Assembly: GCF_000633535.1 (NCBI RefSeq)
Contig: NZ_AYMR01000004.1
Location: 62,001-126,000, forward strand
Reading direction: 5' to 3'
Length of the DNA stretch: 64,000 nucleotides
Source of the DNA: Leifsonia aquatica H1aii
GTDB lineage: Bacteria; Actinomycetota; Actinomycetes; Actinomycetales; Microbacteriaceae
The translations under genes and the position numbers were made by a program. This document shows positions 1-9,749 of the stretch, piece by piece; position 1 is the first letter of the stretch, and the number at the start of each line of letters is the position of its first letter. Below the pieces are notes generated by a model. The model saw nothing but the letters and a program-made list of their open reading frames with translations, was not told the DNA's origin and did no database searches.

Positions 1-729
1 CGTGGGCGTGAGGGTGACCGTGCGCTCGACGCCGCCGCGGCGGAGCACGACCGAGAGCGAGCGGCCGGCCGACTCCCGGATGATCGTGGTGGACTGCGCC
101 CAGCTGGTGATCGGCGTCCCGTCGATGCTCACGATGGTGTCGCCGGGCTTCATCCCTGCGACGGCGGCGGGGCCCTGCGGGGCGGTGGCCGAGCAGGTCT
201 GGCTGGTGGTCGTGGCCGGGAGCACGCACTGGCTGACGGAGCCGATCGTCGTGGAGTTCTGAGGGGTGCCGAACCCCATCAGCAGCACGCCGAAGAGAAC
301 GACGGCGATCAGCAGGTTCATGAACGGGCCACCGAACATGATGATGATGCGCTTCCAGACCGCCAGCTTGTAGAAGGTGCGCTCCTCCTCGCCGACGGCG
401 ACGGTCTCGGCGCTCGCGGTGCGTGCGTCCTGCGCCATCGACTGCATGAAACCGGTGGTGGCGTTGCGTCCGGCACCGCCCTCCTTGTTCGGCGGGAACA
501 TGCCGATCATGGAGATGTAGCCGCCGAGCGGGAGCGCTTTGACGCCGTATTGGGTCTCGCCCCGGCGGAACGAGAACAGCGTCTTGCCGAAACCGATCAT
601 GTACTGCGTGACCTTGACGCCGAACAGCTTCGCGGGCACCAAGTGCCCGATCTCGTGGAGCGCGATCGAGACGGCGAGGCCGATCAGGATGATGACGACG
701 CCGAGGATGAACAGGAGCACGGATTCCAC
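1..729 (-). CDS. rseP: Site-2 intramembrane metalloprotease (RseP/M50), 3' part cut by window edge
   Basis: Intramembrane zinc protease that cleaves membrane-anchored regulators within the bilayer. The reading frame runs off the left edge, leaving the first 243 codons. An N-terminal membrane helix carries the HEIGH zinc motif (H25, E26, H29); a second hydrophobic segment lies near residue 130, and a PDZ domain (GMKPGDTIVSIDG) sits toward the truncated end. I chose the GTG at 729 because a TACCCT hexamer ends 6 nt before it, consistent with a leaderless transcript; a second GTG at 720 is possible. Neighbouring dxr fits the common actinobacterial dxr-rseP-ispG order, here with a lipoprotein gene inserted between. 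The family call is secure; the natural substrate cannot be told from sequence. Confidence 0.93.
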   Translation of the reverse strand, partial: MESVLLFILGVVIILIGLAVSIALHEIGHLVPAKLFGVKVTQYMIGFGKTLFSFRRGETQYGVKALPLGGYISMIGMFPPNKEGGAGRNATTGFMQSMAQDARTASAETVAVGEEERTFYKLAVWKRIIIMFGGPFMNLLIAVVLFGVLLMGFGTPQNSTTIGSVSQCVLPATTTSQTCSATAPQGPAAVAGMKPGDTIVSIDGTPITSWAQSTTIIRESAGRSLSVVLRRGGVERTVTLTPT

Positions 730-735
730 GGACTC

Positions 736-741
736 AGGGTA
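736..741 (-). promoter_or_regulatory. Putative -10 of leaderless rseP transcript
   Basis: TACCCT on the minus strand, ending 6 nt before the GTG start. No clear Shine-Dalgarno lies between, so transcription probably begins at or next to the start codon. Confidence 0.45.
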
Positions 742-806
742 CTGTCGCTCAGCTTGGAGTGAGCCGCTAGCCGGCTATGTGCGCAGTCCGCCGCTCGGGC
801 ACCCGC

Positions 807-1490
807 TCAGGCACCGCCGAGCTGAGACGGTGCGCTCATCTGCGTGATCGGCCCGGGCCAGGCGGATGCCGCTGCGAGCACGCCCACGGTGATCGTCGTC
901 CCGTCGGGCACCAGGGTGGAGCCGGAGGAGGCCTCCACCAGGATGTATGCCGAGGTCGCGCCGTTCATCGTGAGCGTGTCGAGCCGGTTCGGATCGGCAT
1001 GGCCCGGCACGTCGTCGATCGAGGAGCCGACCGCGACACCCGTAGCGCTCGCGATGTGCACCTGCCCGATCGTGGCGGCCTTCGTCGAGATCCTCCAGAC
1101 GGGCGAGACGAGCACGTCGTTGACCACGGACTCCGAGTAGTGCTCTTCGAAGATCGTGAGCGCCCCGAATTCGTGCGCCGTCGAGGCGACCGTATGGTTG
1201 GTGGCCGGGTACTCGGTCGTGCCGGTCTGCGGCCCGAGCCCCGCCTCCATCGCCCCCAAGACGTCGGCGATCGGTCCGGCGTAGCCGAACTCACGTTCCC
1301 CGCCGGCGGTGTCGACGACGCGGACCGCGTCTGCGCCGATGACGATGGCGGTCGTCGTCGGCTCGGGTGTCGCGGTCGGAGTGCTCGTCGTCGTGGCAGA
1401 CGGCGACACAGACGGCGACGCAGCCCCGGCACACCCGGCCAATCCGAGAACGACGGCGATCGCGCCCACGAGTACAACCAACTTCTTCAC
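807..1490 (-). CDS. Predicted lipoprotein of unknown function
   Basis: 227-residue exported lipoprotein. Residues 1-20 form a lipoprotein signal peptide with the lipobox LAGC (Cys20), followed by a Ser/Thr/Pro/Ala-rich linker of about 30 residues and then a soluble domain of about 180 residues that I do not recognise. It lies between dxr and rseP in the same direction, with about 70 nt on each side. Its position may only reflect insertion into the isoprenoid/protease neighbourhood. The start is supported by the lysine pair and hydrophobic core directly after Met1. Confidence 0.75.
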   Translation of the reverse strand: MKKLVVLVGAIAVVLGLAGCAGAASPSVSPSATTTSTPTATPEPTTTAIVIGADAVRVVDTAGGEREFGYAGPIADVLGAMEAGLGPQTGTTEYPATNHTVASTAHEFGALTIFEEHYSESVVNDVLVSPVWRISTKAATIGQVHIASATGVAVGSSIDDVPGHADPNRLDTLTMNGATSAYILVEASSGSTLVPDGTTITVGVLAAASAWPGPITQMSAPSQLGGA

Positions 1491-1559
1491 GAATCCCCCG
1501 AAACCGGCCCGATCGGCCCTCCTGAAAAGGCTATCAGGTCGCGCGCCGTCGGCCCGCGT

Positions 1560-2651
1560 TCAGGCTCCGATCAGCACGTCCGCCGTCGCCCGCGCCCATC
1601 GCTCCGCCTCGGCGAGGGATGCACGCGTGAGCTCGCTCGCGGGCGCGTGCGCATCCACCACCCGCTCGACGGTCTCGAGGATGTCCAGGTACCCGATGGC
1701 TCCGGCGTGGAAGGCCGCCACGGCCTGTTCGTTGGCGGCATTGAACACCGCCGGGTAGGTCGATCCCGCGGTCCCGACGCGCTTGGCCAGAGCGACGGCG
1801 GGGAACGCGTCGTGGTCGAGCGGCTCGAAGGTCCAGCTGTGCGACGTCGTCCAATCCAATGGAGCACCCACACCGGGGACGCGGTCCGGCCAGCCGAGCC
1901 CGAGCGAGATCGGCAGGCGCATGTCCGGAGGCGACGCCTGGGCGATGGTCGAGCCGTCGACGAACTCCACCATCGAGTGGATGACCGACTGCGGGTGCAC
2001 GGTGACGTCGATGCGGTCGTACGGCACGTCGAACAGCAGGTGCGCCTCGATCACTTCGAGGCCCTTGTTCACGAGCGTCGACGAGTTCGTGGTCACGACG
2101 AGTCCCATGTCCCAGGTCGGGTGGGCGAGCGCCTGTGCCGGGGTGACATCGCGCAGGGAGTCACGGCTGCGGCCCCGGAACGGGCCGCCGGAGGCGGTCA
2201 GCACGAGCCGGCGCACCTCGGCCGGCGCTCCCGAGCGCAGCGCCTGCGCGATGGCGGAGTGCTCGGAGTCGACCGGGACGATCTGACCGGGCGCGGCGGC
2301 GCGCTTCACCAGCTCGCCGCCGACGATCAGCGACTCCTTGTTGGCCAGCGCCAGGATCGCTCCGGTCTCCAGCGCGGCCAGGGTGGGACCGAGCCCGACC
2401 GAGCCGGTGATGCCGTTGAGCACGACGTCCGCCTCGACCGAGCGGACCAGCCGCTCGGAGTCGTCGGCGCCCAGCGCCGTGTCGTGGACGCGGAAGCGCT
2501 CGGCCTGGGCCGCGAGCCCCTCCGCATCGCGGCCGGCGCTGAGGCCGACCACCGTGAAGAGGGCGGGGTTCGCCGCGATGACGTCCAGCGCCTGTGTGCC
2601 GATGGATCCGGTGGACCCCAGCAGGACGACGCGCCGCGGCTGCCCCGTCAT
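1560..2651 (-). CDS. dxr: 1-deoxy-D-xylulose 5-phosphate reductoisomerase
   Basis: Second step of the non-mevalonate isoprenoid pathway: NADPH-dependent conversion of deoxyxylulose phosphate to methylerythritol phosphate, in the cytoplasm. 363 residues. The N-terminal Rossmann motif GSTGSIGTQ is at about residues 10-18; [13 protein letters not shown], the metal/substrate motif PVDSEHSAI and the [10 protein letters not shown] segment follow in the usual order. The reading frame is open far upstream (to 5270), but the ATG at 2651 puts the NADPH-binding strand at the N-terminus and overlaps the TGA of the upstream FKBP gene (ATGA), so the two are translationally coupled. Confidence 0.97.
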   Translation of the reverse strand: MTGQPRRVVLLGSTGSIGTQALDVIAANPALFTVVGLSAGRDAEGLAAQAERFRVHDTALGADDSERLVRSVEADVVLNGITGSVGLGPTLAALETGAILALANKESLIVGGELVKRAAAPGQIVPVDSEHSAIAQALRSGAPAEVRRLVLTASGGPFRGRSRDSLRDVTPAQALAHPTWDMGLVVTTNSSTLVNKGLEVIEAHLLFDVPYDRIDVTVHPQSVIHSMVEFVDGSTIAQASPPDMRLPISLGLGWPDRVPGVGAPLDWTTSHSWTFEPLDHDAFPAVALAKRVGTAGSTYPAVFNAANEQAVAAFHAGAIGYLDILETVERVVDAHAPASELTRASLAEAERWARATADVLIGA

Positions 2652-3622
2652 CAGCGGGCGGTCTTCAGGATGTCGATGACGAACACGATCGTGTCCGTGC
2701 CCTTGATCGCCCCGCTGCCCGCGTCGCCGTAGCCGTCCGCGGGCGGGATGACGGCGAGAACCTGCGAACCGACCGTCTGGCCCTCGAGTGCCTTCTTGAA
2801 GCCGGCCACGACTCCGGTGGTGGGGAACGAGGTCGGCGCGCCACGACTCCAGGTCGAGTCGAACATCTCGCCGTCGCGCCAAAGGACGCCCTTGTACTGC
2901 ACGGTCACGGTGTCGCCCGGCTGGACCGTCTCGCCGGCGCCCTGCTTCAGGACCTCGACCTCCGTCTGCGTCGGCGGGTCGGACTTCGGGATGGTGATCG
3001 AGGGCTCGCCGGTCTTCGACAGCTTCACGGTCGGGAAACCGGCCTTGGGCGCGACCGGCGTGCCGTCGGCGCGCGTCACGGCCAGGTCGATGAGATCGGC
3101 GACGAAGACCACCGTGTCGTCCGCCTTCAGGTTCAGCTGGCTGAGGTCCGCGTTGCCGAACGCCTCCTTGGCGGTGCCGGTGAGCACGACGCGCGAGCCC
3201 ACCTTCAGGCACTCGACGGCCCTGACGAGACCCGGCACGTACTGCTTGTCGTCGACGGTCATCATCTGGGCGGCCTGCCCGTCGAAGCCGGTGGCCGCGG
3301 TGAGCTCCTTGCCCGTCGCCCCGTTGTACGTGGCGAGAGCGATGTCGACGCTCGACCCGGCCTTCGCCTCCGCGCCCGTGCCGGCGATGACCACGCTGCG
3401 CTCGAGGTCGGTGGCCTTCAGCGGCGTCGCGAAGGTCACCGTGGGCGCCGCGCGGAAGTCGCCCTCCACCTTCACCGCCTTCGAGGCGTCGCCGGCCTTC
3501 AGGTTCTGGCACGAGGCCGAGGCCGTCGTGCTCGTGGCGGACGGCTCCGGGGAGGATGAGCTGCAAGCGGCCAGTCCGGCGACCACAAGGGCGGCGGTGA
3601 CGAGGGAGAGAGATCTGCGCAC
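2651..3622 (-). CDS. FKBP-type peptidyl-prolyl isomerase lipoprotein
   Basis: Extracytoplasmic prolyl isomerase, probably a folding helper for exported proteins. 323 residues. Lipoprotein signal with lipobox LAAC (Cys20) and a short Ser-rich linker, then two tandem FKBP-like halves: a divergent one at about residues 60-180 and a canonical one at about 230-323 with VQYKG, the FDSTW segment and the terminal VFVIDILK strand. The double-domain form is common in Microbacteriaceae. It overlaps dxr by 4 nt and so is the leading gene of a two-gene unit. Confidence 0.92.
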   Translation of the reverse strand: MRRSLSLVTAALVVAGLAACSSSSPEPSATSTTASASCQNLKAGDASKAVKVEGDFRAAPTVTFATPLKATDLERSVVIAGTGAEAKAGSSVDIALATYNGATGKELTAATGFDGQAAQMMTVDDKQYVPGLVRAVECLKVGSRVVLTGTAKEAFGNADLSQLNLKADDTVVFVADLIDLAVTRADGTPVAPKAGFPTVKLSKTGEPSITIPKSDPPTQTEVEVLKQGAGETVQPGDTVTVQYKGVLWRDGEMFDSTWSRGAPTSFPTTGVVAGFKKALEGQTVGSQVLAVIPPADGYGDAGSGAIKGTDTIVFVIDILKTAR

Positions 3623-3712
3623 GATCGAACAGTCTGCCGTATCCGCCTAGGCCTCCGCTGACAGTCGGCTCCGTGGACCGGCGGCGCGGTGAGTCGGCGC
3701 CCGGTCGCCGCC

Positions 3713-3718
3713 TACGAT
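3713..3718 (+). promoter_or_regulatory. Putative -10 of leaderless gabT transcript (first copy)
   Basis: TACGAT followed after 7 nt by ATG at 3726. The same TACGAT-N7-ATG spacing recurs before the prenyltransferase gene at 50966. An ATG overlapping this hexamer (3717) is in frame but would lie upstream of the expected transcription start. Confidence 0.5.
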
Positions 3719-3725
3719 GGAACCC

Positions 3726-5063
3726 ATGACTCGCGAATTCTCCGTTCCCCAGTCCCGCCATGTCGCCACCGCCCTCCCCGGGCCGCGCTCGGTGGAGCTG
3801 CAGCGTCGCCGGGAGGCCACCGTGAGCCGCGGCGCGGGGACCCTCGCGAACATCTACATGGAGTCGGGCTCCGGGGCGATCCTGGTGGACGTGGACGGCA
3901 ACCGGCTCATCGACCTCGGTTGCGGCATCGGGGTGACCACCATCGGCCACGCCCACCCCGAGGTCGCTGCGGCCGCCGCCGAGCAGGCCGGCAAGCTCAC
4001 CCACACGCTCTTCACCGTCACGCCGTACGAGAACTACGTCCGGGTGGCGGAGAAGCTCGCCGAGATCACCCCCGGCGACTTCGAGAAGCGCAGCATCCTG
4101 GTCAACTCCGGCGCCGAGGCCGTCGAGAACGCGGTGAAGATCGCCCGCAAGTTCACCGGTCGGCGCGCGATCGCCGCCCTCGACCACGCGTTCCACGGCC
4201 GCACCAACCTGACGATGGCGATGACCTACCGCCCCTGGCCGGAGCGCGCCGGGATGGGCCCGTTCCCGGGTGAGATCTACAGCGTCCCGATCAGCTACCC
4301 GTTCCGCGACCCCGAGGGGATGACCGGCGAGGAGTCGGCGGAGCGCACGATCGACTACATCCGCACCCACATCGGGGCGACCGAGCTCGCCGCCCTCTTC
4401 GTCGAGCCCATCCAGGGCGATGGCGGCATCATCATCCCGGCGCCGGGCTACTTCCAGCGCCTGTCCGAGTTCTGCACGGAGAACGGCATCGTCTTCGTCG
4501 CCGACGAGATCCAGGCCGGGATCGGCCGCACCGGGACGTGGTACTCGATCGAGCATCACGGCGTCGTCCCCGACCTGGTGACGAGCGCGAAGGGAATCGC
4601 GGGCGGCTTCCCGCTCGCGGCGGTCACCGGCCGGGCAGAGATCATGGACGCGGTCCAGCCCGGCGGCATCGGCGGCACGTTCGGCGGCAACCCGGTCTCG
4701 ACCGCGGCGGCGCTCGCGGTCTTCGACGCCTTCGAGAAGGAGGACCTCCTCGCCGAGGCGCGTCGCGTGGAGACGGCGCTCTGGGCCCGCATCGGCGACT
4801 GGGCGGAACGCTTCCCGGTCGTCGGCGAGGTGCGCGGCAAGGGCGCGATGTTCGGCATCGAGCTGGTCGTCCCCGGCACGAAGACGCCGAACCCGGATGC
4901 GCTGAAGGCCGTGCTCGCCCACGCGACCGCGAACGGGGTCATCCCGCTCGATGCCGGGAGCTGGGAAAGCGTGCTGCGCCTGCTGCCGTCCGTGGTCATC
5001 AGCGAGGAGCTGATCGACGACGCGGCGAGCGTGCTCGAAGAAGCGCTGGCGAAGCTCGGCTGA
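3726..5063 (+). CDS. gabT: 4-aminobutyrate aminotransferase (first copy)
   Basis: PLP-dependent class III aminotransferase moving the amino group of GABA to 2-oxoglutarate, giving succinic semialdehyde. 445 residues from ATG 3726 (448 from the in-frame ATG at 3717). Seen: the N-terminal GHAHPEV turn, [12 protein letters not shown] phosphate loop, [23 protein letters not shown] and the PLP lysine in SAKGIAGG (Lys289 by this start). Closely similar along its length to the second copy at 11548. Start chosen from the leaderless -10 spacing. The next gene begins 7 nt after the stop, so they may share a transcript although the functions look unrelated. Confidence 0.94.
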   Translation: MTREFSVPQSRHVATALPGPRSVELQRRREATVSRGAGTLANIYMESGSGAILVDVDGNRLIDLGCGIGVTTIGHAHPEVAAAAAEQAGKLTHTLFTVTPYENYVRVAEKLAEITPGDFEKRSILVNSGAEAVENAVKIARKFTGRRAIAALDHAFHGRTNLTMAMTYRPWPERAGMGPFPGEIYSVPISYPFRDPEGMTGEESAERTIDYIRTHIGATELAALFVEPIQGDGGIIIPAPGYFQRLSEFCTENGIVFVADEIQAGIGRTGTWYSIEHHGVVPDLVTSAKGIAGGFPLAAVTGRAEIMDAVQPGGIGGTFGGNPVSTAAALAVFDAFEKEDLLAEARRVETALWARIGDWAERFPVVGEVRGKGAMFGIELVVPGTKTPNPDALKAVLAHATANGVIPLDAGSWESVLRLLPSVVISEELIDDAASVLEEALAKLG

Positions 5064-5070
5064 GCGGCCC

Positions 5071-5928
5071 GTGCTGACCAGGCGCTGGCGCGCGCTCGCG
5101 GCGACCGTCCTCACGGCGGTCGCCCTCGCGCTCGTCCCCGCCACGGGTGGTCTGGGCGCGGAACGTGCCGCGTTCGACCCGGGCGACATCATCAGCGACG
5201 ACAGCTTCTTCAACCCGGACGCGATGACGGCGAGCGGCATCCAATCGTTCCTGGAGGCGCGCAGTTGCACGCCCGAGGGCGGGGTCCCGTGCCTGGCCGA
5301 CTACCGCGTCGACGTGCCGCGCATCCCGGCGTCGGCCGAGCGCTGCTCCGCCCTCGCCCCGGCGAAGCGGCAACGCGCCAGCAGCGTGATCGCGCGGATC
5401 GCGGAGGCGTGCACGATCAGCCCGCGCGTCCTCCTGGTGCTGCTGCAGAAGGAGCAGTCGCTCCTGACCGCGCCGAGCCCGGCCGGCTATCAGAAGGCCA
5501 CCGGGTACGCCTGCCCCGACACCGCCGAGTGCGACAAGCGCTACTTCGGCTTCGTGAACCAGGTGTACCGGGCCGCCTGGCAGTTCCGCGAGTACACGGT
5601 GCATCCGGGTGACTGGCGCTACCGGATCGGAAAGAACGACATCCAGTTCCATCCGGACGCGTCCTGCGGCTCCAGCGCGGTCCGGATCGTGAACCAGGCG
5701 ACGGCGAACCTGTACAACTACACCCCGTATCAGCCCAACGACGAGACCTTGGCGGCGCCGAGCGGGCCGGCGGGCGACTGCTCGACGTACGGCAATCTCA
5801 ACTTCTCGCGGCTGTACACCACCTGGTTCGGCGACCCGCTGGCCGACCGCTACGCGGGCTTCGTGCTGCCCTGTCTGAGCTACGCGGGCGGCTTCGGCTG
5901 CGAACCGACGCCGGGTCTGCGCGGCTGA
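5071..5928 (+). CDS. Secreted lysozyme-like protein (often annotated haemagglutinin)
   Basis: 285-residue exported protein starting with GTG. An Arg-rich N-terminus and hydrophobic core give a Sec signal peptide (cleavage near residue 30). The mature part has [10 protein letters not shown] near its start, a helical core with LLQKEQSLL, whose Glu resembles a lytic-transglycosylase glutamate, and [11 protein letters not shown]. Actinobacterial relatives are usually annotated as haemagglutinin or glucosaminidase-like, without proof as far as I know. Six or more cysteines suggest disulfides outside the cell. It begins 7 nt after gabT and ends 3 nt from the convergent response regulator. Confidence 0.7.
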   Translation: MLTRRWRALAATVLTAVALALVPATGGLGAERAAFDPGDIISDDSFFNPDAMTASGIQSFLEARSCTPEGGVPCLADYRVDVPRIPASAERCSALAPAKRQRASSVIARIAEACTISPRVLLVLLQKEQSLLTAPSPAGYQKATGYACPDTAECDKRYFGFVNQVYRAAWQFREYTVHPGDWRYRIGKNDIQFHPDASCGSSAVRIVNQATANLYNYTPYQPNDETLAAPSGPAGDCSTYGNLNFSRLYTTWFGDPLADRYAGFVLPCLSYAGGFGCEPTPGLRG

Positions 5929-5931
5929 GCG

Positions 5932-6558
5932 TCAGCGCAGGATGCCGCGCTCGCGGGCCGTCGCGACGGCGGCCGTCCGCGAGGTGACGCCCAGCTTGGT
6001 GAAGATGTGGGCGAGGTGCGACTTCACCGTCGTCTCGCTCACGAACAGCTCCGCGGCCACGTCGGTGTTGGAGCGGCCGGCGGCGACGAGTCGCAGCACC
6101 TCCGTCTCACGCGCGCTCAGGCTGGCCTGGGGTGCGCGCATCCGGTCGAGCAGTCGGGAGGCGATCACAGGGGCGAGCGCGCTCTCCCCGGCCGCCGCCG
6201 CGCGCACGGCCGCGACCAGCTCGTGCGGCGGGGCGTCCTTCAGCAGGTAGCCGCTCGCGCCCGCCTCCACCGCGCCGAGGATGTCGGCGTCGGAGTCGTA
6301 GTTGGTGAGCACCAGCACGTAGGGCGCGGCGTCGAGCGCGCGGATGCGGCGGGTGGCGTCGGCCCCGCCACCGGTCTCCCCCGCTCCGAACTGCAGGTCC
6401 ATCAGCACCACGTCCGGGTTCTCCCGTTCGGCGGCGGCGACGGCCTCCCCGGGTGTCGCGGCCTCGGCGACCACCGAGAGATCGGGCTCGGAGGCGAACA
6501 GGGCGACCAGGCCGGCCCGGACGATCGGGTGGTCGTCCGCGATCACCAGGCGGATCAC
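5932..6558 (-). CDS. NarL/LuxR-family response regulator
   Basis: 208-residue DNA-binding regulator, partner of the adjacent kinase. The receiver domain begins [13 protein letters not shown] (acidic pair at 8-9), has phospho-acceptor Asp54 in VVLMDLQFG and the conserved Lys in YLLKDAP. A linker leads to a LuxR-type helix-turn-helix ([18 protein letters not shown] ... [14 protein letters not shown], residues about 145-200). The GTG at 6558 overlaps the kinase stop (GTGA); the frame is open further upstream but only the GTG gives a proper receiver start. Confidence 0.95.
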   Translation of the reverse strand: MIRLVIADDHPIVRAGLVALFASEPDLSVVAEAATPGEAVAAAERENPDVVLMDLQFGAGETGGGADATRRIRALDAAPYVLVLTNYDSDADILGAVEAGASGYLLKDAPPHELVAAVRAAAAGESALAPVIASRLLDRMRAPQASLSARETEVLRLVAAGRSNTDVAAELFVSETTVKSHLAHIFTKLGVTSRTAAVATARERGILR

Positions 6559-7739
6559 GAGGCCTCCCCCGCCGAGAGCAGGACCGTGAGGGCCGTCCCG
6601 CGACCCGGAGCCGATTCGACGGTGAGCGCGCCGCCGAGCTGCTGGACACGCTCGCGCACCGCCTGCAGCCCGAACGAGTCGGACGTGGCCGAGGACGCGG
6701 CGCCGACGGTGGGATCGAAACCGTCGCCCTCGTCGGCGACCGTGAACCGCACCCCCTCGTCCCCCAGCACCAGCTCGATGACCGCGCGGTCGGTGTGCGC
6801 GTGCTGCACGACGTTGGCGATCGCTCCCTGGGCGATGCGCAGCAGAGCGGTCTGCACGTGCATCGGGAGCGGCACCGCGTCGGCCACACGCACCTCGACG
6901 TCGAGGCCCTGGGCGGCCCACTGGCTTCGCGCCAGTCGACGCAGCGCACCGCCCAGCCCCTGATCGTCGAGATCCGGCGGGGCGAGCTCACGGATGAAGC
7001 GGCGGGTGTCGGCGAGTCCGGTCGCGGCCGTCTCGCGGGCGAGCCGGATGTGCGCGATGCCGGGCCCCTCCGGGTCGGCGCGCTCCGCGGCGTGGAGCAG
7101 GAGCTGGATGCTGGAGAGGCCCTGGGCCACGGTGTCGTGGATCTCGCGCGCCAGCCGGGCGCGTTCGGCGAGGACACCCGATTCGTGCTCGGTCGCCGCC
7201 AGCTGGTCGCGGGTGTCGAGCAGTTCGCGCATCAGCGCCTCCCGCTCCGCCGCCTCCCGTGCCAGCGCCTGGTAGCCGAGGCCGATGAGCAGGGCGACGC
7301 CCGCGCCGACGAGCGGTCCGACCACGCCCCCGACCGTCCAGCCGCCGTGCAGACCGAGCGCACAGATCGCTGCGGCGGTCGCGAGCAGGATCGCGACGGT
7401 CCCCCAGCGGCCGCCGAGCAGGTGCAGGAACAGGAAGAAGAGCGGGAACACCAGGTAGGCGGCCTCGGTGCTCAGCCACAGCAGCACGGCCCACTCCACG
7501 GTGAGCACGGCGAGCCAGACCAGTCCGTAGGCCCGGCGACCCTCCTCCGGGCGGCGGGCGACCAACGCACCGAGGGCATAGGTCGCCACCAGCAGCAGCG
7601 CGACGAGCAGGATGGCCGGGCTGGCGGGCGACGGCGCGACGATCGCGCGGACGACGACGAGCGCCGCCAGCACGAGGAAGAGCACGTGCAGGCCGGTGCG
7701 CAGGCCCACGAAGACCGGGGTGAGCGCGGTGTGGGCCAT
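6555..7739 (-). CDS. NarL-type sensor histidine kinase
   Basis: 394-residue membrane sensor. Residues 1-160 contain about five or six transmembrane helices with little extracytoplasmic sequence, typical of intramembrane-sensing kinases next to ABC transporters. Then a HisKA_3 domain with His201 in [13 protein letters not shown], and a HATPase_c domain with N box ([11 protein letters not shown]), G boxes ([18 protein letters not shown]) and the terminal [10 protein letters not shown]. Transcribed divergently from the FtsX-like transporter at 7902, which is its most likely target: kinase-regulator pairs beside such transporters usually respond to cell-envelope stress or peptides. Confidence 0.94.
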   Translation of the reverse strand: MAHTALTPVFVGLRTGLHVLFLVLAALVVVRAIVAPSPASPAILLVALLLVATYALGALVARRPEEGRRAYGLVWLAVLTVEWAVLLWLSTEAAYLVFPLFFLFLHLLGGRWGTVAILLATAAAICALGLHGGWTVGGVVGPLVGAGVALLIGLGYQALAREAAEREALMRELLDTRDQLAATEHESGVLAERARLAREIHDTVAQGLSSIQLLLHAAERADPEGPGIAHIRLARETAATGLADTRRFIRELAPPDLDDQGLGGALRRLARSQWAAQGLDVEVRVADAVPLPMHVQTALLRIAQGAIANVVQHAHTDRAVIELVLGDEGVRFTVADEGDGFDPTVGAASSATSDSFGLQAVRERVQQLGGALTVESAPGRGTALTVLLSAGEAS

Positions 7740-7901
7740 CCCTGGACTCTACGCGGGGCGCCGGCCGGAAGCATCGTCCGAAAGGTGGAGCGCACGCTCG
7801 CACCATCGGGCGCCGGACGCCGTCCACCCGGCCGATGCCGTGCGGCCGCCGTTTCGGGAGGCTGGAAGCACCATCCCGACCACCCCATCGAAAGGCCTCC
7901 C
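7740..7901. promoter_or_regulatory. Divergent promoter region: sensor kinase / ABC permease
   Basis: 162-nt gap between divergent genes. A GAAAGG Shine-Dalgarno (7890-7895) precedes the permease ATG. No convincing -10/-35 pair could be picked by eye, and no clear regulator palindrome was seen. Confidence 0.4.
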
Positions 7902-8972
7902 ATGTTCGTCGCGCTGCGCGACCTGCGCTTCGCCCGCGGCCGCTTCCTGCTCATCGGCTCCGTCGTCGCCCTCATCACCGTGCTCGTCGGCTTCCTCAGC
8001 GGGCTCACCGGTGGCCTGGCGACGCAGAACATCTCCGCCGTGCTGGCGCTTCCCGGCGACCGGCTGGTGTTCTCCGCGCCGCAGACCGGCGACGCCGGCG
8101 CCACGTTCGCGGACTCCGCCATCACCGCCGCCCAAGCCGACGAGTGGGCGCAGCGGTCCGGCGTCACCGCGGTCGAGCCGGTGGGGATCACCCAGTCGCG
8201 CGCCGAGGCGGACGGAACCCGCACGGCGGTCGCCCTGTTAGGACTGCCCTCCGGCGACGGGGACGGCGCGCCTCCCCGCGACGGCAGCGTCTCGCTCTCC
8301 ACCGGCGCGGCCTCCGCCCTCGGCGTGTCGGCGGGCGACCCGATCACGATCGGCACGCGCAGCTACACCGTGGACTCCGTGACCGGGGACGGCTGGTACA
8401 GCCACACGCCCGTCATCCGGATGACCCTCCCGGATTGGCGGGCCAACGCCGCAACCACGGGCAACCCGGACGCCTACGCCACCGTGCTCGCCGTCACCGG
8501 GGACCCCGATTGGGCCGCCGCCGACCAGGCGAACGGCACGGTGTCCGAGACGGTGATCGGCTCGCTCACCGCCCTGAGCTCGTTCCGGTCCGAGATCGGG
8601 TCTCTGCTGCTGATGATCGTGCTGCTGTTCGGGATCTCCGGGCTCGTGGTCGGCGCGTTCTTCACCGTGTGGACCATGCAGCGCAAGGGCGATGTCGCAG
8701 TACTGAAGGCGCTCGGTGCGAGCACCCCCACCCTCGTCCGCGACGCGCTCGGCCAGGCGCTCATCGTCCTCCTCGTCGGCATCGGCGTCGGGCTCGCGGT
8801 CGTGGTCGGCGTCGGCGCTCTCGCCGGCGGCGCGCTGCCGTTCCTCCTCAGCCCGCTCACGACCCTCCTCCCCGGGGCGATCCTCGTCGTCCTCGGGCTC
8901 GCCGGCGCCGCGTTCGCGCTCCGCTCGGTCACCTCCGCCGACCCTCTCACCGCACTCGGGAGCAACCGATGA
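7902..8972 (+). CDS. FtsX/MacB-type ABC transporter permease
   Basis: 356-residue membrane protein: one N-terminal transmembrane helix (about 17-37), a long extracytoplasmic domain (about 40-220) and three C-terminal helices (about 230-350), the FtsX/MacB fold. The reading frame is open more than 1.4 kb upstream, but the ATG at 7902 has a GAAAGG ribosome site and the first residues (ALRDLRFARGRF) are typical for the family. The stop overlaps the ATPase ATG. Such proteins are mechanotransmission pumps or regulators rather than classical channels. Confidence 0.93.
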   Translation: MFVALRDLRFARGRFLLIGSVVALITVLVGFLSGLTGGLATQNISAVLALPGDRLVFSAPQTGDAGATFADSAITAAQADEWAQRSGVTAVEPVGITQSRAEADGTRTAVALLGLPSGDGDGAPPRDGSVSLSTGAASALGVSAGDPITIGTRSYTVDSVTGDGWYSHTPVIRMTLPDWRANAATTGNPDAYATVLAVTGDPDWAAADQANGTVSETVIGSLTALSSFRSEIGSLLLMIVLLFGISGLVVGAFFTVWTMQRKGDVAVLKALGASTPTLVRDALGQALIVLLVGIGVGLAVVVGVGALAGGALPFLLSPLTTLLPGAILVVLGLAGAAFALRSVTSADPLTALGSNR

Positions 8973-9673
8973 TCCGCCTGGACGACGTCACCCTCACCTT
9001 CCCCGACGGCGACACCCGCGTCACCGCCGTCGACCACGTCAGCCTCACCGCCCACCCGGGCACCGTCACCGCGGTGACCGGCCCGAGCGGCTCGGGCAAG
9101 TCGAGCCTCCTCGCCGTCGCCGCCACCCTCATCCGCCCGGACTCCGGGACGGTGATCATCGGCGAGACGGAGGCGAGCCGCCTGGGTGCCGCGGAGGCGG
9201 CCGAGCTGCGCCGCACGAGCGTCGGGATCGTCTTCCAGCAGTCCAATCTGCTGCCCGCGCTCACCGCGAGCGAGCAGCTGCGTGTGATGGCCGAGCTCGG
9301 CGGCCGTCGGACCGCCGGCGCCCGGCAGCGAGCCGCGCGCCGGGCCGACGAACTGCTCGACGCGGTCGGCCTCGCGGCCCAGCGGGACAAGCGTCCGCAC
9401 CAGCTCTCCGGCGGTCAACGTCAGCGCGTCAACATCGCCCGCGCCCTGATGAACGACCCCTCCGCCCTCCTCGTCGACGAGCCCACCAGCGCGCTCGACC
9501 AGGAGCGCGGCGGCGAGATCATCGACCTCATCCTGCGCCTCAGCGCCGAACGCTCCGCCGCGACGCTCCTCGTCACGCACGACGTCGTCCACCTCCCGCG
9601 CATGCACCGGGTGGTGCGGCTCGTCGACGGCAGGCTCGAGGGCGCGCGCGCCGTGGCGGCACCGGAGGACTGA
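8969..9673 (+). CDS. ABC transporter ATP-binding protein (MacB/LolD type)
   Basis: 234-residue ATPase paired with the permease. Walker A GPSGSGKS at residues 38-45, Q loop FQQSNLLP, signature LSGGQRQR, Walker B ALLVDEPTSALD and switch His in VTHD are all intact. The ATG overlaps the permease TGA, showing translational coupling. Together with the divergent two-component system this looks like a sensor-transporter module for antimicrobial peptides or envelope stress; the substrate is not visible from sequence. Confidence 0.96.
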   Translation: MIRLDDVTLTFPDGDTRVTAVDHVSLTAHPGTVTAVTGPSGSGKSSLLAVAATLIRPDSGTVIIGETEASRLGAAEAAELRRTSVGIVFQQSNLLPALTASEQLRVMAELGGRRTAGARQRAARRADELLDAVGLAAQRDKRPHQLSGGQRQRVNIARALMNDPSALLVDEPTSALDQERGGEIIDLILRLSAERSAATLLVTHDVVHLPRMHRVVRLVDGRLEGARAVAAPED

Positions 9674-9737
9674 ACCCAGTCACGGGCCCGTTGCCGGTCC
9701 GCCGCCTCGCATGCACGTTGTGGAATATGGGGCGGAC

Positions 9738-9743
9738 TACCCT
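9738..9743 (+). promoter_or_regulatory. Putative -10 of leaderless plsC transcript
   Basis: TACCCT ending 6 nt before the GTG at 9750, the same hexamer and spacing as before rseP on the other strand. This argues for the GTG start over the upstream in-frame ATGs at 9711 and 9747. Confidence 0.4.
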
Positions 9744-9749
9744 CGAATG

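Noticed and set aside
777-2732. 651-codon plus-strand open frame opposite the lipoprotein and dxr
   Set aside because: Antisense shadow of dxr and the lipoprotein gene; no recognisable domain.
1560-5270. 1236-codon open frame on the minus strand running through dxr, the FKBP gene region and gabT
   Set aside because: Only the last 363 codons (dxr) have protein character; the rest is antisense or out of frame to well-supported genes and is Arg/Gly/Pro-rich shadow sequence.
9711-9749. Longer N-terminus for the PlsC acyltransferase
   Set aside because: The extra codons lie on the likely promoter (TACCCT at 9738) and have no Shine-Dalgarno.
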